Origin: Silene conica
Taxonomy: Eukaryota > Streptophyta > Magnoliopsida > Caryophyllales > Caryophyllaceae
Assembly (NCBI GenBank): GCA_029255685.2
Contig: CM055314.2
Coordinates: 11,054,399-11,118,398 of the forward strand
Length of the DNA: 64,000 bases
Direction: 5' to 3'
Position 1 is the stretch's first letter, and each line of letters opens with the position of its first letter. Both the position numbers and the translations under genes were made by a program. The notes beneath the pieces are model-generated. The model did not search any database, was not told the origin of the DNA, and saw only the letters and a list, made by a program, of their open reading frames with translations. This document shows positions 36,709 to 48,576 of the stretch, one piece after another.

Positions 36709-37744
36709 TGTAACACCCCCATTTATTTAAGGGCCTGTACTAGGACTCCCCAGATAAGTAAGGGTGTTACCATCTCGGTTTCCCGAGGCAGTAGATACAA
36801 AGGAAAGAAAAACAGTACTTTAATTAGAATTAAACTCGTTTCAAGTTCTTACAACTGAAATCATAAGTCTTAGCCAAATAAAGAAAGTACAACTCGTGCT
36901 AAACTAGCTAAGGTGATCTAGACTCTAATCGGGTCCGGATCCAAGCTCTTCCTCCCATAGCTCCCCCTTAGCTTCAGCCACCTGTCAATCTGCTCCCCAA
37001 TAATTTGGTTCATCACAGGTGATCACGAACACACAGGGTCAACCACGAGGTTGAGTAGGGAAAATAATAAATATAACAACAATATAATAACTCAGCACCG
37101 ATCCAACGCCAATTAAACTCCGCACCGATCCAACACCGTATACACTCCGCACCGATCCAACTCCAAATATACTCCGCACCGATCCAACACCAATATACTC
37201 CGCACCGATCCAACACCAATATACTCCGCACCGATCCAACACCGTATCACAAAACAATATAATATATATGCACATCGTAATAATATCTCAGAATGATATA
37301 AATAGCACAAAATAACGATCTCATGATATTATATCGTAAACATGCTTAACACCAAAGATGAACAGATCACACATTATTATAAACCAATACTTTCCCCTAC
37401 CTGAAATAGTAGGAACGCAGACACAATCCGAGATATGCTTAGAAATGTTCCACTCGAAACTCGCTACCTAAACAGGTATACGTAACGAATTAATAACTTA
37501 TACGACACCCTTAACAATCACACTTACTAAAAGAAATGGCAACCCCCATAAGTAGAAAGTTTCCATAAATAGAAACTTTCCCGATATAGCAACTTCCAAA
37601 AATAGCAACTTCTAAATATAACAACTTTCGTTTGAATTTCAAATTATTCTATATACTACCACCATAACCAAAATTCCCATAAATAAAATAATCTTTACCA
37701 TAAATAAAAATAATACAACCATAATTACAATTTATATTACTAAA

Positions 37745-37808
<64 letters not shown>

Positions 37809-38995
37809 CGTAATAAACAACAAAACAGCCCCCCTCCTTCAAAGACTCCACCACGACTCCAACAGCCCCTCTAACCACCTCACGACCGCCTCACTGCCCG
37901 CCGACAACCACCCTACGTAACACCCAGACCACCCACTCCATCACTGACACCCACCATCACCGTCGACTCCCTCCAATACGACCGACCAGACACAAACCTA
38001 ACCCTGGTTCCTTCCCTACACTACGCTACTACCCCCTGAACAGCCCCCTATCGACGCAACCACCAGGGCTTCCACCACACACCACCACCTTCCACGACCC
38101 CTTTGACACCTGACTGACAGACCCTGGTGGTGCCACTGTGTCGACCTCCCCCGAGTCAACAGTGGTACCACCCCCTTACACACCTCTTCGTGAACACCCA
38201 ACCACACCCAGACTCCAACCCCTACAACAGCCCTATCGAACACCACTTTCTACACCACCCCCTGTCCTTGTAACCACCGAGACCGACCACCCACTAATCT
38301 CCTGACCACCGTGAACAAAATAACAGAAACAAGAACTCGAAATAACAACCTAACAACAACCGAGATCTAAACAAAGGTGAGCAGACCAACACGATTCTAA
38401 AAATTGACAAGGCATGACTCACGTACCTGTTTCCCTGACCAAAACGATGGGGTTAGACACGGCCAAAAAGACTGTAGGCACTCCCTCTCTCTTCCGTGTG
38501 GTGGTGGCTGTAAGATCTAGGGTTTTGTTTAGATGAGAAAGCTCTGAAAATAAGAGCACAACACTCTCTTATATGGCGGCTTGTTCACGGTTTGAGGTGA
38601 GGATGAGTGTAAGAATTAGATTAGGGTTATGTTGCCATCGTGGGCTGTGGTGTTTGTGCACAGAAACCGAGGCCCAACACCACTCCTTAGAGGTCTTGAG
38701 TTCGAAACCCAAGAGGACCCAAGTCACTACCTCGAGAACCCTTGATCGAACCCCATCAAACACATAAACGTAGCCTAAAGCTTATATGCAAAGGAAGTAT
38801 TAAAACCGTATTTAACCTTGTAACAAAATAAATCTCATAACTAAACGTGACAAAAATCGAGGTATTATAGTCTTCCCCCCTTAAAATGAACTTCGTCCCG
38901 AAGTTCAACATCGCTCAGATGGCAACACCATCACCTCAAACGCATTTGGAACATAAAACAACACAAAAGATTCACTTAAATCACAGAATGTTACA
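36709..38995 (-). repeat. Tekay right (5') LTR
   Basis: Almost identical to 29,194-31,504. The length difference is mainly the (TAA)n run (about 62 versus 86 bases), showing slippage since insertion. It includes the 26-bp minisatellite at 37,090-37,246. Confidence 0.9.
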
Positions 38996-40858
38996 CCTTT
39001 GACCGAACTATTAGCTAAGGACACTCCTTTTGACTTTTCTAATCGTTGTCTTGACTCCTTTGATAGGTTGAAGAAAGCATTGACGAGTGCTCCCATCATC
39101 CAACCTCCGGATTGGAGTTTGCCATTCGAGCTTATGTGTGATGCTAGTGACCAAGCCTTGGGGGCGGTCTTGGGGCAAAAGAAAGATGGAAAAGTCAATG
39201 CTATACACTATGCAAGCAAGACTCTAGATGACACTCAAGTGAACTATTCTACCACCGAGAAAGAGCTCCTAGCGGTAGTTTTCGCTATGGAAAAATTCCG
39301 GACATATTTGGTAGGAGCAAAGGTTATAGTCCACACCGATCATGCGGCTTTGAAGCATTTGCTTCTCAAGAAAGAGACCAAGCCAAGATTGATTAGGTGG
39401 ATCTTGTTACTTCAAGAGTTCGATATTGAGATTAGGGATAAGAGAGGTGTGGAGAACGTTGTGGCGGACCACCTCTCTCGGCTATTGAATGAAAATGTGG
39501 AGGATGGACTCCCTATAGATGATTCCCTACCCGATGATTACTTGCTAGCATTGTACTTAGGAGAAGCCCCGTGGTTTGCCGACCACGTCAACTTTTTGGT
39601 TTCTGGAATCGTTCCTTATGGGTATGACTCCCACAAGAAGAAGAAGTTTTTCCATGACATCAAGCAATTCTTTTGGGAGGACCCTTGTCTCTACAAGTCA
39701 TGTGCCGACGGGATGATCCGGAGGTGTATACCATATGAAGAAGTCGAATCAATCATCAACCATTGTCATGGTATGCCAAGTGGAGGGCATGGAAGTGCAA
39801 GGAAGACCGCTTCAAGAATTCTTCAATGCGGTTTTTATTGGCCAACATTGTTTCATGATGTTGCCTTACATGTGAAGGGTTGTGACAAATGTCAAAGAAG
39901 CGGTAACATAACAAGGAGGCACGAGATGCCAATGAACTTCATGCTTGAGGTGGAAGTCTTTGATGTATGGGGCATCGACTACCAAGGTCCTTTCCCATCC
40001 TCCTATGGGAATGAATACATCCTTGTGGCGGTGGATTATGTAAGCAAGTGGGTAGAGGTAATTCCAACCAAGACTTGTGATGCAAAGTCCGTCACTAAAC
40101 TCTTGCAAACTATCATTTTCCCAAGGTTTGGAGTGCCGAGAATTTTGATAAGCGATAGGGGTAGTCACTTCAAGGAGCGGACCTTGGATGCTCTTCTCAA
40201 GAAGCATGGGGTGCAACATAGGAGAAGCCTTGCCTATCACCCCCAAGCCAATGGTCAAGCTGAAATTTCTAACCGAGAGCTCAAGGTTATCTTAGAGAAA
40301 ACGGTGAGCCGATCTAGGAAGGATTGGGCCATCAAGCTTCATGATGCATTGTGGGCTTATCACACCGCTTTTAAAACACCGATCGGGGCTTCACCGTACC
40401 GATTAGTGTATGGAAAGTCGTGCCATCTTCCGGTAGAAATGGAACATAGAGCCCATTGGGCCATTCGGCAATTAAACTTTGATTTGAAGAGTGCGGGGGA
40501 GAAGAGGCTCCTTGACATTAATGAGCTTGAAGAGTTCCGGTTAGAGGCCTATGAAAGTTCTAGGCTCTACAAGGAGAAGACAAAGAGATTTCATGATAAG
40601 TCCATCATCCGGAGGGAGTTTAAAGAAGGGGACCTTGTTCTCCTATTCAATTCAAGATTTAAATTGTTTGCGGGAAAATTGAGGTCAAAATGGTCGGGGC
40701 CATTTACCGTTACTCGTGCTTTTCCATATGGGTCGGTGGAGGTGACCGATGGAGAGCAAACATTCAAGGTCAATGGGCAAAGGCTTAAGCATTATATAGC
40801 CGGAAGCCCGATAGTGAAGGAGATATGTGTCGTTACCACTTGCATCATCCATGCTTGA
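38996..40858 (+). pseudogene. Athila RNase H and integrase region (right of the Tekay insertion)
   Basis: Continues the Athila pol: RNase [21 protein letters not shown] and [11 protein letters not shown]; integrase zinc finger [15 protein letters not shown]...[10 protein letters not shown]; core [47 protein letters not shown]; and the C-terminal segment [17 protein letters not shown], ending near 40,858. No chromodomain, as expected for Athila. Confidence 0.9.
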
Positions 40859-41102
40859 GTTCTTACTTGAGTTCTTTTGAAGCTTTTCAACAAATTTTCG
40901 TGATGTGTGACTTAGTCGAGCTTACGACTTAAAACAAGGGCGCTTCATGGGAGGCAACTAATGCAATAAAAGTCATTTTTGCAAGAGAAGAGAAATTTGA
41001 AGACAAGGGATTCGGAAGAGGAGGAGTATTGGTTGTAGAAATGGAGTTTTTGGGTGTGTGTAGAGGTTTGGGATGTCAAAAAATGAAGAAATGAGAAGTC
41101 CT

Positions 41103-41250
41103 CTGAAGGCACCGTAGGAACCGTGCTCAACTAGAGCAGGAAAGGAGAAGCCGTGCCCTGGGGGCCGTGCCGTGCCTTGCGTGCCGTGCGGTTCTCAGGC
41201 AGGGAAGAAGGCGCCGTGCGCACAGCGCCGTGCCGTGCGGTGCCAGCCTG
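41103..41250 (+). promoter_or_regulatory. LTR-like GCCGTGC-rich block inside Athila
   Basis: About 100 bases beginning CTGAAGGCACCGTAGGAACC closely resemble the U3-like block of the Athila LTR (23,911-24,000 and 45,914-46,003), including CCGTGCCGTGC and GTGCCGTGCGGTTCT. It lies between integrase and the env-like region, about 450-600 bases upstream of the latter. It may be a second promoter or a remnant of a rearrangement. Confidence 0.5.
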
Positions 41251-41693
41251 CCTACAAGAAATTTTCGAAAAAAAAAAAAAAAAAATTCAATAAACCGCAC
41301 GGTCCTCAGCACACCTTCACCATTCATTTCATTTTTCATTCTTTCTTCTTCCTTTTATTCAAAACCTCCATTAAAACACCCTCTTTTCCTCTTAAAAACT
41401 CCTCCAAATCCACCAAATCAACCCAAATTAAAAAGCTAACACCATTTTCTCAATCTACACTTAATTTGTAACATTTCTATCTTTTCAAAATTCGATTTTG
41501 GAGATAAAAATTTTACCCAAAAAATTTGTAGATCTGATTTTTTGCCCTCTTATTGACCTTATTTGTTGTTCTTTCTTTTGTAGGAAATAATAAGGAAGAC
41601 AAGGGGCAGCTCTAGGTGGAATTTTCGAGCAATTCCGGGCAGTTTCAAAATTTTGGAGTCGGAACACGGTGACGGCTACTCTTTTCCGCTTAT

Positions 41694-43407
41694 TTGGTAG
41701 TGAACTTGCATATTTTACAACAAAGAATGTCTTCTAAGCGCTCAAGACATGAAGGTACGACTTCAACCTCTCGTAACCCCATCCCCGAGTTAGTAAGAGA
41801 ACCCCTTTCTAGTTTCCGTTATAAGACCCGGGGAGGGGTGGGTCTTGCTGGCTTCCACTCTCAAGAAGACTATCGTCGTTACCTAAAATTGATAGGAAAA
41901 TGTTTTTCCCCAACAAAATTTTTGTGCTCTTATACTATGCGTCGTATGGGGATCTTTGACGATGTTAGTATTCTTTTGAGGAGAGGTGGGTTTGGAATAG
42001 GTTTTTGTCATGCTTTTTCTTACAAACACTTGACTTGCGAGTTTTTAGCAACCTTTAAGGCGGACTTAGATAGTCTTAACCCCTCCGTCTCCTTTCAAAT
42101 CCTTGGACATCAACGTAGGATTAGTCTTGAGGAGTTCTCCGAACACCTTGAGATTCCTTTTAATCATGGGGGGCACTACACCACCCATAAGAAACAGAAG
42201 GATCGAGACGCCCGGGATAAATTTTGGAAGTTAATAGCAAGGGAAGGGAGATTTGACGCGAGGACGGCCACGGCCTCTTCCGTAAGAAACATTGTCTTTA
42301 GATATTTTTTGAGGTTGTTTGGGGATGTCTTGATAGGGGGACACGAGTCTCATCATCGGGTAGGGACCGTCGCTCTTCAGTGTCTAATGGAAATCATGGA
42401 GGGTAAGCCTTTGACCGTAGACATAACAAAGGCCGTAATCTATCACCTCCTTTACTTGAGAGACTCCACACCAAGCACCATTGTGGGTGGGGGGTTAGTG
42501 ACTTTGCTTGCAAAGAAGCTAGGGATGAGGGAAGAGGAGCCCGATTTTCCGGAACCTAGGGCTCCCGGGACTACTAGAATTGACCCTAACTACCTTACAA
42601 GTTGTCTTTTCGAGTGGGAGGTGAACGGGGAGGATAGGCTTTGTTATGCCATTACCGAGGTTAGAGCCCTAGCTCTTCCGGCTACGGAATTTACCACAAT
42701 CCGTGACCGGAAGAATTGGGGCATGCCCTATAGGTCGGGGGAATTGATTAGAAGTGATAATGAGTCCGACTGGGAGGTAGCCTCATATGGTTACAACCCC
42801 GACCGTTTGTATTATGAGTATCCTCTAGACATTGATGAGAACCTTCGGTGGCTTGCTAGCTCCGTTTTTGGTGATGAGTCCCCGTCCGATGATGAACATG
42901 ATTCCCCTCTTCGTGACACCCAACCGGCCACCTCCCCCTTTTAACCAAAACCAACCCCGCCCCTCCCAATTTGAGATGGGGGGAACCTCTTCGGGAGCCG
43001 GGTTTCAACCCGGCTACCAAGGCTTCGGGTATAACCCATACCCCAACCAACCGTTCATGCCCCCTCCATTTACCCCTCAACCTCCACCCATGGCCTACGG
43101 CCGTGGTAATTGGGACTTTGGCCCACTTTTCCAACAAGTGAACACCTTGGCCAACAACTATGACTCCCTCTCTAGCAACTACACTACCTTGTCTACCAAT
43201 TTCGATAGTCAAGGTAGGGCTTTTGAGGAATTCCGAGTTGAGACAAGGCGTTCCTTCGAGGAGTTGCGGGTGGAGACTAGGAAGTCCTTTGAGGAGTTGA
43301 GGGGGGTAAACCAAGCTACCTCGGATGCCGTCGGCCGGATTGAGTCCTCTTGGGACTCTTTCTTTACCGACTTTAGCTCGCGCTACCCCCCGAACCCGCC
43401 TCAGTAG
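41694..43407 (+). pseudogene. Athila third (env-like) region
   Basis: Reading frames start MSSKRSRHEGTTSTSRNP at about 41,727 and run to about 42,944, with an overlapping P/N-rich block to 43,407. The segment MRRMGIFDDVSILLRRGGFG and the acidic tail are typical of the extra ORF of Athila elements, called env-like by position. I see no clear signal peptide or transmembrane helix in the first block. Function in the family is not established. Confidence 0.65.
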
Positions 43408-45672
43408 ACTTTTGGGTTCACCTTGGGTGAGGGTAGAAGTGTGGGGAGGACCTTGATTTATCCTTGGGGTGGTTGGACTGTTTTTGTGCTTTACATGTTA
43501 TTGGGTCTTGGTTAGTTTTTGGTTAATTGAATGCCGTGATGTTGTTTCTTGTTTCATTCTACCATTCCTTGCTATTTCCGTTCTTGGCTCTTGATTTGGT
43601 TCTTTTGATTGCTCCCCTCTTGCAATATCCAAATGACAACTTAGTTACATTTTCTTTTATTTTGTTCTTTTTTTCTCAATTTCCTCCACACATTTATTTC
43701 CATTTGGAAATCATGTAAATAAGTAAGTGTGGGGAGGAAATTGCTTCTCAAAAATCCAAAAACATGTATTTTCCTTTTAAAAACAAAAACAAAAAAAAAA
43801 ATCAAAAATCCAAAAATATGTTCTTTTTATTTTTTCAAAAATCAAAAACACCAAAAATATTTTCCTTTTTATTTTGTATTTCTCTTCCTTGCACTTGTCT
43901 CATCGAGGACGATGAGAATTTAAGTGTGGGGAGGGGAAATATCTACCTTGTATATATTTCATTTCATGTCTTTTATTTTGTTTTTCTTTTTGCTTGAGTA
44001 TCCTTTTAGAAAATACAAAAAAAAAAAATTGAAATTTTTTTTGAAAACCCAAAAACATTGCATTGTATATATTTTGTGTTTTGTATTCGTCCTAACCATG
44101 TTTATAGGTAATACGCACAATGCATCGGAGAAGAAGCTTGGTAAAATTCCTCCTACTCTTTCTCCTTATTCCTTCCTTTTTCATTTCGCATATATTTGTA
44201 TGAAGGAGGATGGGATTATGTGATGTGGGTGTTCCTTTGGGGAACCGTTTTGGAGATTGTTGGTGTGTGCCTATATTTTGGTAGGATGAAGTGCTTTAAC
44301 TTGTTTGGCATATAGTTTGTAGACTCATTTGCATTATAACATGTTTATATTAGTTGCATTCATGGCATATAGTTGCATTTAGGAAAATTTTCGAAATTGG
44401 CTAATTGGGATCATTGACAAAATCGTTTAGGCCATCGTAAATAATTCTTCTACTTGTTACTTTGCTTTTTAGAATGGTTTTGAAACACTCTAGGTTATGC
44501 TTTGCTAGTATCTTTCGAACCATGATCCACTACCAAGTCGAGGGTTTGCACTTTGAATCACCTTGTCCAACCTCGTGATGCGAATAGGTATTGATTGACT
44601 AGTCTTGGTGACCTTGTCGGTTTAGGTGGGATGGTAACTTGAGATTTTTAATGGTTCTTTAAATGCTCATTTCTTTAAATTTTGGTGTGAAATGTTGAAA
44701 AGAAAAAGTGAAAAAGAAACCTCTTGTGGAATATGATCGTGTAGTTTAGGTGGAGGCGTACCACTTCGATGTGCTTTGGAGGGGGGCCAAGGATTTGGCT
44801 TCCCACTTGGTCGTGAATTCGACCGCCCAAAGACAGAGTGATTGTCACCCCGATAAGCTATTGCCTAGAGGTTAACCGGTCGCCTAATAAGCGATTGGCG
44901 AAAGCAAAGGGCATTAGCACGCGTGGGACAAACCCCATCTTAACTCATGATAGAAAAAAAAAAAAATGAAGAAAAACATGAAAAATAAAAGAGGAGACAA
45001 TAATAAAAAAAATTTGAGGTCATTTGTTGTGTTTTCCACCTTTATGAAATGACTTGAGCATTTAAACCCGAAAATCGAATTTTGCTATCCTTCCTTGACA
45101 AACTTGGGACGATCCATGACCCTTACTTGTGAAGAGTCTAGACGGTTAATTCCTTACCTCTAGCATCATGGGGACCTTCCTCCATTCCATCTGATCGCCC
45201 TCGACAAAGTTTTTGGATCATGGTTGTGAAAGTAACCTAGGTTAGCATTATTTGGTAGTGTTTTGTCGCCATCCTTTGAGTTTTAGTGACATGTTGAATT
45301 AGTATTTGTGCGGGAATGTATGATCTTGAATTTGATCCCTCTTAGTTGATCTCAGTCGCTTAGATGAGGAAAGCGGCTCTTCTCCTTTTGTCGATGCGTC
45401 CTATTGTTTGTTTATATGTTTCATGTTAGGATGTGTCAAAAATTTTGAGCAAGACCTCACTTGCCTTGCAATAGGGCACCTTTCCCTCATAAGGTGTCAA
45501 ATTGTGAGTTGAAAGGGCGTTGAGTGCGCTAATAACCAATCGGTTATTATAATAGAATAGCTATGTGTTTTTTGTGTTGGTTTTTCACCTTAGGTTGGTA
45601 GACTTGTTTTGCGTTGCATGTAATATTGCTTGAGCTTACTCGGGACGAGTAAGGGTTTAGTGTGGGGAGATT
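43408..45672 (+). other. Athila 3' non-coding region with repeated purine tracts
   Basis: No coding motif. The string GTGTGGGGAG occurs at about 43,438, 43,728, 43,925 and 45,660; only the last (AGTGTGGGGAGATT) adjoins the 3' LTR and should be the working polypurine tract. Poly-A/T-rich runs lie between. Confidence 0.6.
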
Positions 45673-47251
45673 TGATAACTTCGTTATCTAAGCGCTTTCC
45701 ATACCTAAAAACTCTTTCTCGTGGCCCGTTTTCTTGCTTTTCATGTGTTCTTCCGTGTTTAATTTGCATATAACGCTCAACTTGCCTTTCGGGGAGCTTG
45801 TTTCGGGTTTAGGTTGTATTTGTCGATTTTTGTAGGGATAACGGACCCATTTGACAACCTAAGGCCCAACACAAACCTATGGATAGCCCAAAACAGAGAA
45901 ATAAGGAAGTATTCTGAAGGCACCGTAAGAAACGTGCCGTTCCTCTCCAGGGAAGAAGGAGCCGTGCCCTCCATGCCGTGCCGTGCGGTTCTTGCCGTGC
46001 CCAGCTCAGTTTTTGCGCGGATCTTCATTTACTTGAACGACAATGTTTTGGGTCGTTTTGCCTTTTTGTAACCTAGAATATAAGCACTTTTCCTTCTCTT
46101 TTTACTACACACCTACCTCTAGTTCAAGTTTTTAGTAAGAGAAACCCATTTTCCTTTGTAATTTGCAACAATCCCTTAATCAATTTCAATAGTTATCAAG
46201 CTTCCTTTGTTCTTTTTTGCTTCATTGTTCTTCCTTGTTCTTCCTAGTTGGTATATTTCTTATCTCTTTCTTTATTTTGTCATTTGTTTACATTTTAGTT
46301 GATTTAGTAGTTTGAATTTTGCACTTAGCTTGTTCACAAAGTTTCTTCCTTTGGGCTTGATTATTGTTTGTTTTGATTTATTTTGCCTTAGATCATTGTT
46401 GTAGTTGGTTTTTGCATGTTTGATAGTAAGAATTTATCCTTCATCATGTTTAATCAAAAATTGTCATCTTTTGTTATGAATTTGACTTTCTTAGTTATGA
46501 CTAGTGAGTAGTCTCATACTAGGACTCGATTAGCTCCATCATGGGTGTTTCATTTTATTGATTTCTCACTATATTAGTCCTTGGGTTTGGCTTGTGAGGG
46601 TAGACTAGGGGATTTGGCTTGTTTATGGGTTTTTGCGGGTTTCATTGACTCTAGACCCTTGTCCATCGGCGAAAGTCGGTCAGGTTGGGAGTCGGGGTGG
46701 CTTGTTTGACCTTATTGTCTACCTAGGTTGAGACCGAAAGGGAGAACCGAGGGAGGACCCCCTAGTCTAGCGTTTGAAATCGACCTTCGAGAGGAGGGGA
46801 TGGATGACCCGGAAACCAACGTGGGTATTTAACTTAGGACATCGACTTTCGAACCCGAGAGGGGGGTTGGTCGGGATTGCTAGTGTCTTATAGTGAGCCG
46901 GAGAGGGAGTCTATGAGCGAATTAGAGGCGTTTTCCCCCTTATAACCCATACCCGTTGACTAGTAAAGAGAGATCATAATCATGAATACTTATGGTGGAG
47001 TGAAATCGGGTCCTAGGCCTTTTCTCTATTGAATTACATCCATTTCTTTCACTTGTTATTGTTAGTTTATTTAATTTACCTTGTTATTTCATACTTAGCT
47101 TATTTGTAGTTATTCATCTCAACCATCTCATTGTCGACTTAGCTAAACTCATAACTTGAATAGCTAGTATTGCGATTTTAGCTCCCTGTGAATCGACCCT
47201 CGAGTGCTACTTCGTCAACCGTGCACTTGCGGTATTAAAACATCCACATTA
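45673..47251 (+). repeat. Athila 3' LTR
   Basis: Nearly identical to 23,670-25,248. Similarity runs about 10 bases past the LTR end (AGTTTTTGGC) before the flank begins, so the exact junction is uncertain. Confidence 0.85.
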
Positions 47252-48576
47252 AGTTTTTGGCTAACGTGCGAGCGATTAAATAACAGTTAGCTAACGTGCG
47301 AGCGATTAAATTTTTAGAAAAAGTAAGGATTAACTAATCGTAGGAAAAGAATCGAAAGCATATTTCAAGGGAATTATTTAATACCATTTTCATAACTCAA
47401 TCGGTCTGAACAGGAACTTTACAGCAATTCAACAGAAAATTAGGCAACTCGTAGGAATCACAATTAATTAACGACTCATTAAGATTTTACATAGCTTATC
47501 ATCTTGAAAACGTAAACGCATATTCTGAACAGTAGAGGTGGAATTATGCATAGACAATAACCAAGTTTTAAATGATTTCTTTTACAAAAAGATGGGCCAA
47601 AACGAGACTGTGCAGTAACAATCTGACCACTGTCAACCAAAAGTTTTATTTCTCTCAAAATATAACTCCTATTAACATAAAACAAAAGCATTGTAAACCC
47701 AACTCAAGGGGTTATCATACATAAAATTTTCATACTCAAATATGGAGTACATTTAATATGACAGTCCTTACAAACAAGGTAACATTCAAAAAGGTTATTT
47801 AAAATTTTGGTTCTGTTACAATTCACATTACTACATCGAAACTCAACTATTCATCCTCCGAAACGCGTTGACGTATCATTTGAAGCATGGACATTGCACC
47901 ATATTAATATTTATTCCTCATTCCAACTTTAATCGTCATCTAGAGCACAGTCAAGATTTCGAGAAACCAACCAAATAACTCAATACTTGTACACATATAT
48001 ACGAATGTAACTCATAACTACATGTCATTTATGGCTTGGGGCAACACGTTCCGCATATCACTAGACAGGGATTACTAATTTATATAAGTCTGATCATTCA
48101 TGTTCAAATACCAACAATATATTGCATAGATACTATAGTCATTCAATTCCAGATAATCGTATGAACACTTCAAAATATCAAAATCATATGATCACATCGC
48201 TCTAACCATGGCTCAACAAATACAACTCCCAAACTCTGATAATTTCAATTCAATCATCCATATCAATCCACAGTTCATATTGCACATATTCTTAATCAAA
48301 ACTCACATATGACTTACCTCGTTCTTCTCCTGCAAGAATGTTAGCATAATATAACCAGGTCACTATATAGTCTACCCCACTCTTAAATTACTCTCTTTGG
48401 GTTCCCGAGACAGAACAGAAAGGGCCCAGGTTTGGTGTGAGGGGGCCCCTAACTCATCCCGTTCCCTTTTGGGGCTCCTATCAGTTTCATCTCGGAGTTC
48501 ATTTTATTAGACTCTTCCTACGTTCATTATCATTCATTTGTTTTAGGCCTAAGGATCGTTCGCTCTGATACCACTT
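47252..48576 (-). other. Interior of the coding-free element, 5' side, with primer site
   Basis: Minus-strand primer site TGGTATCAGAGCG (48561-48573) beside the right LTR. The rest has no coding motif. The first 70 bases hold a 22-base direct repeat (GCTAACGTGCGAGCGATTAA, at about 47,260 and 47,289). Confidence 0.6.

Larger units (their letters stand above)
29194..38995 (-). mobile_element. Ty3/gypsy chromovirus, Tekay/Del lineage, nearly whole
   Basis: LTRs of 2,311 and 2,287 bases (TGTAACACCCCC ... GAATGTTACA), exact target duplication CCTTT (29189-29193, 38996-39000) and an initiator-Met primer site. The minus strand carries gag, protease, reverse transcriptase, RNase H, integrase and a C-terminal chromodomain. 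About two breaks in the coding region. The LTRs differ by about 15 substitutions by eye (0.6%), so insertion was a few hundred thousand years ago at usual plant rates. It is the innermost element of the stack. Confidence 0.9.
23670..47251 (+). mobile_element. Ty3/gypsy Athila element, split by Tekay
   Basis: Plus-oriented with LTRs of about 1,579 bases (TGATAACTTCG ... CCACATCA), an Asp-type primer site, gag, protease, reverse transcriptase, RNase H, integrase, an env-like third region and a polypurine tract: all Athila parts in order. It is split within pol by the Tekay element at 29,194-38,995. Apart from that it looks almost whole, with about two breaks. About nine LTR differences by eye (about 0.6%) indicate insertion within the last half million years or so. 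No clean target duplication was found. Confidence 0.85.

Noticed and set aside
43729-44223. Lysine/phenylalanine-rich frames
   Set aside because: Poly-A/T-rich Athila 3' non-coding DNA.
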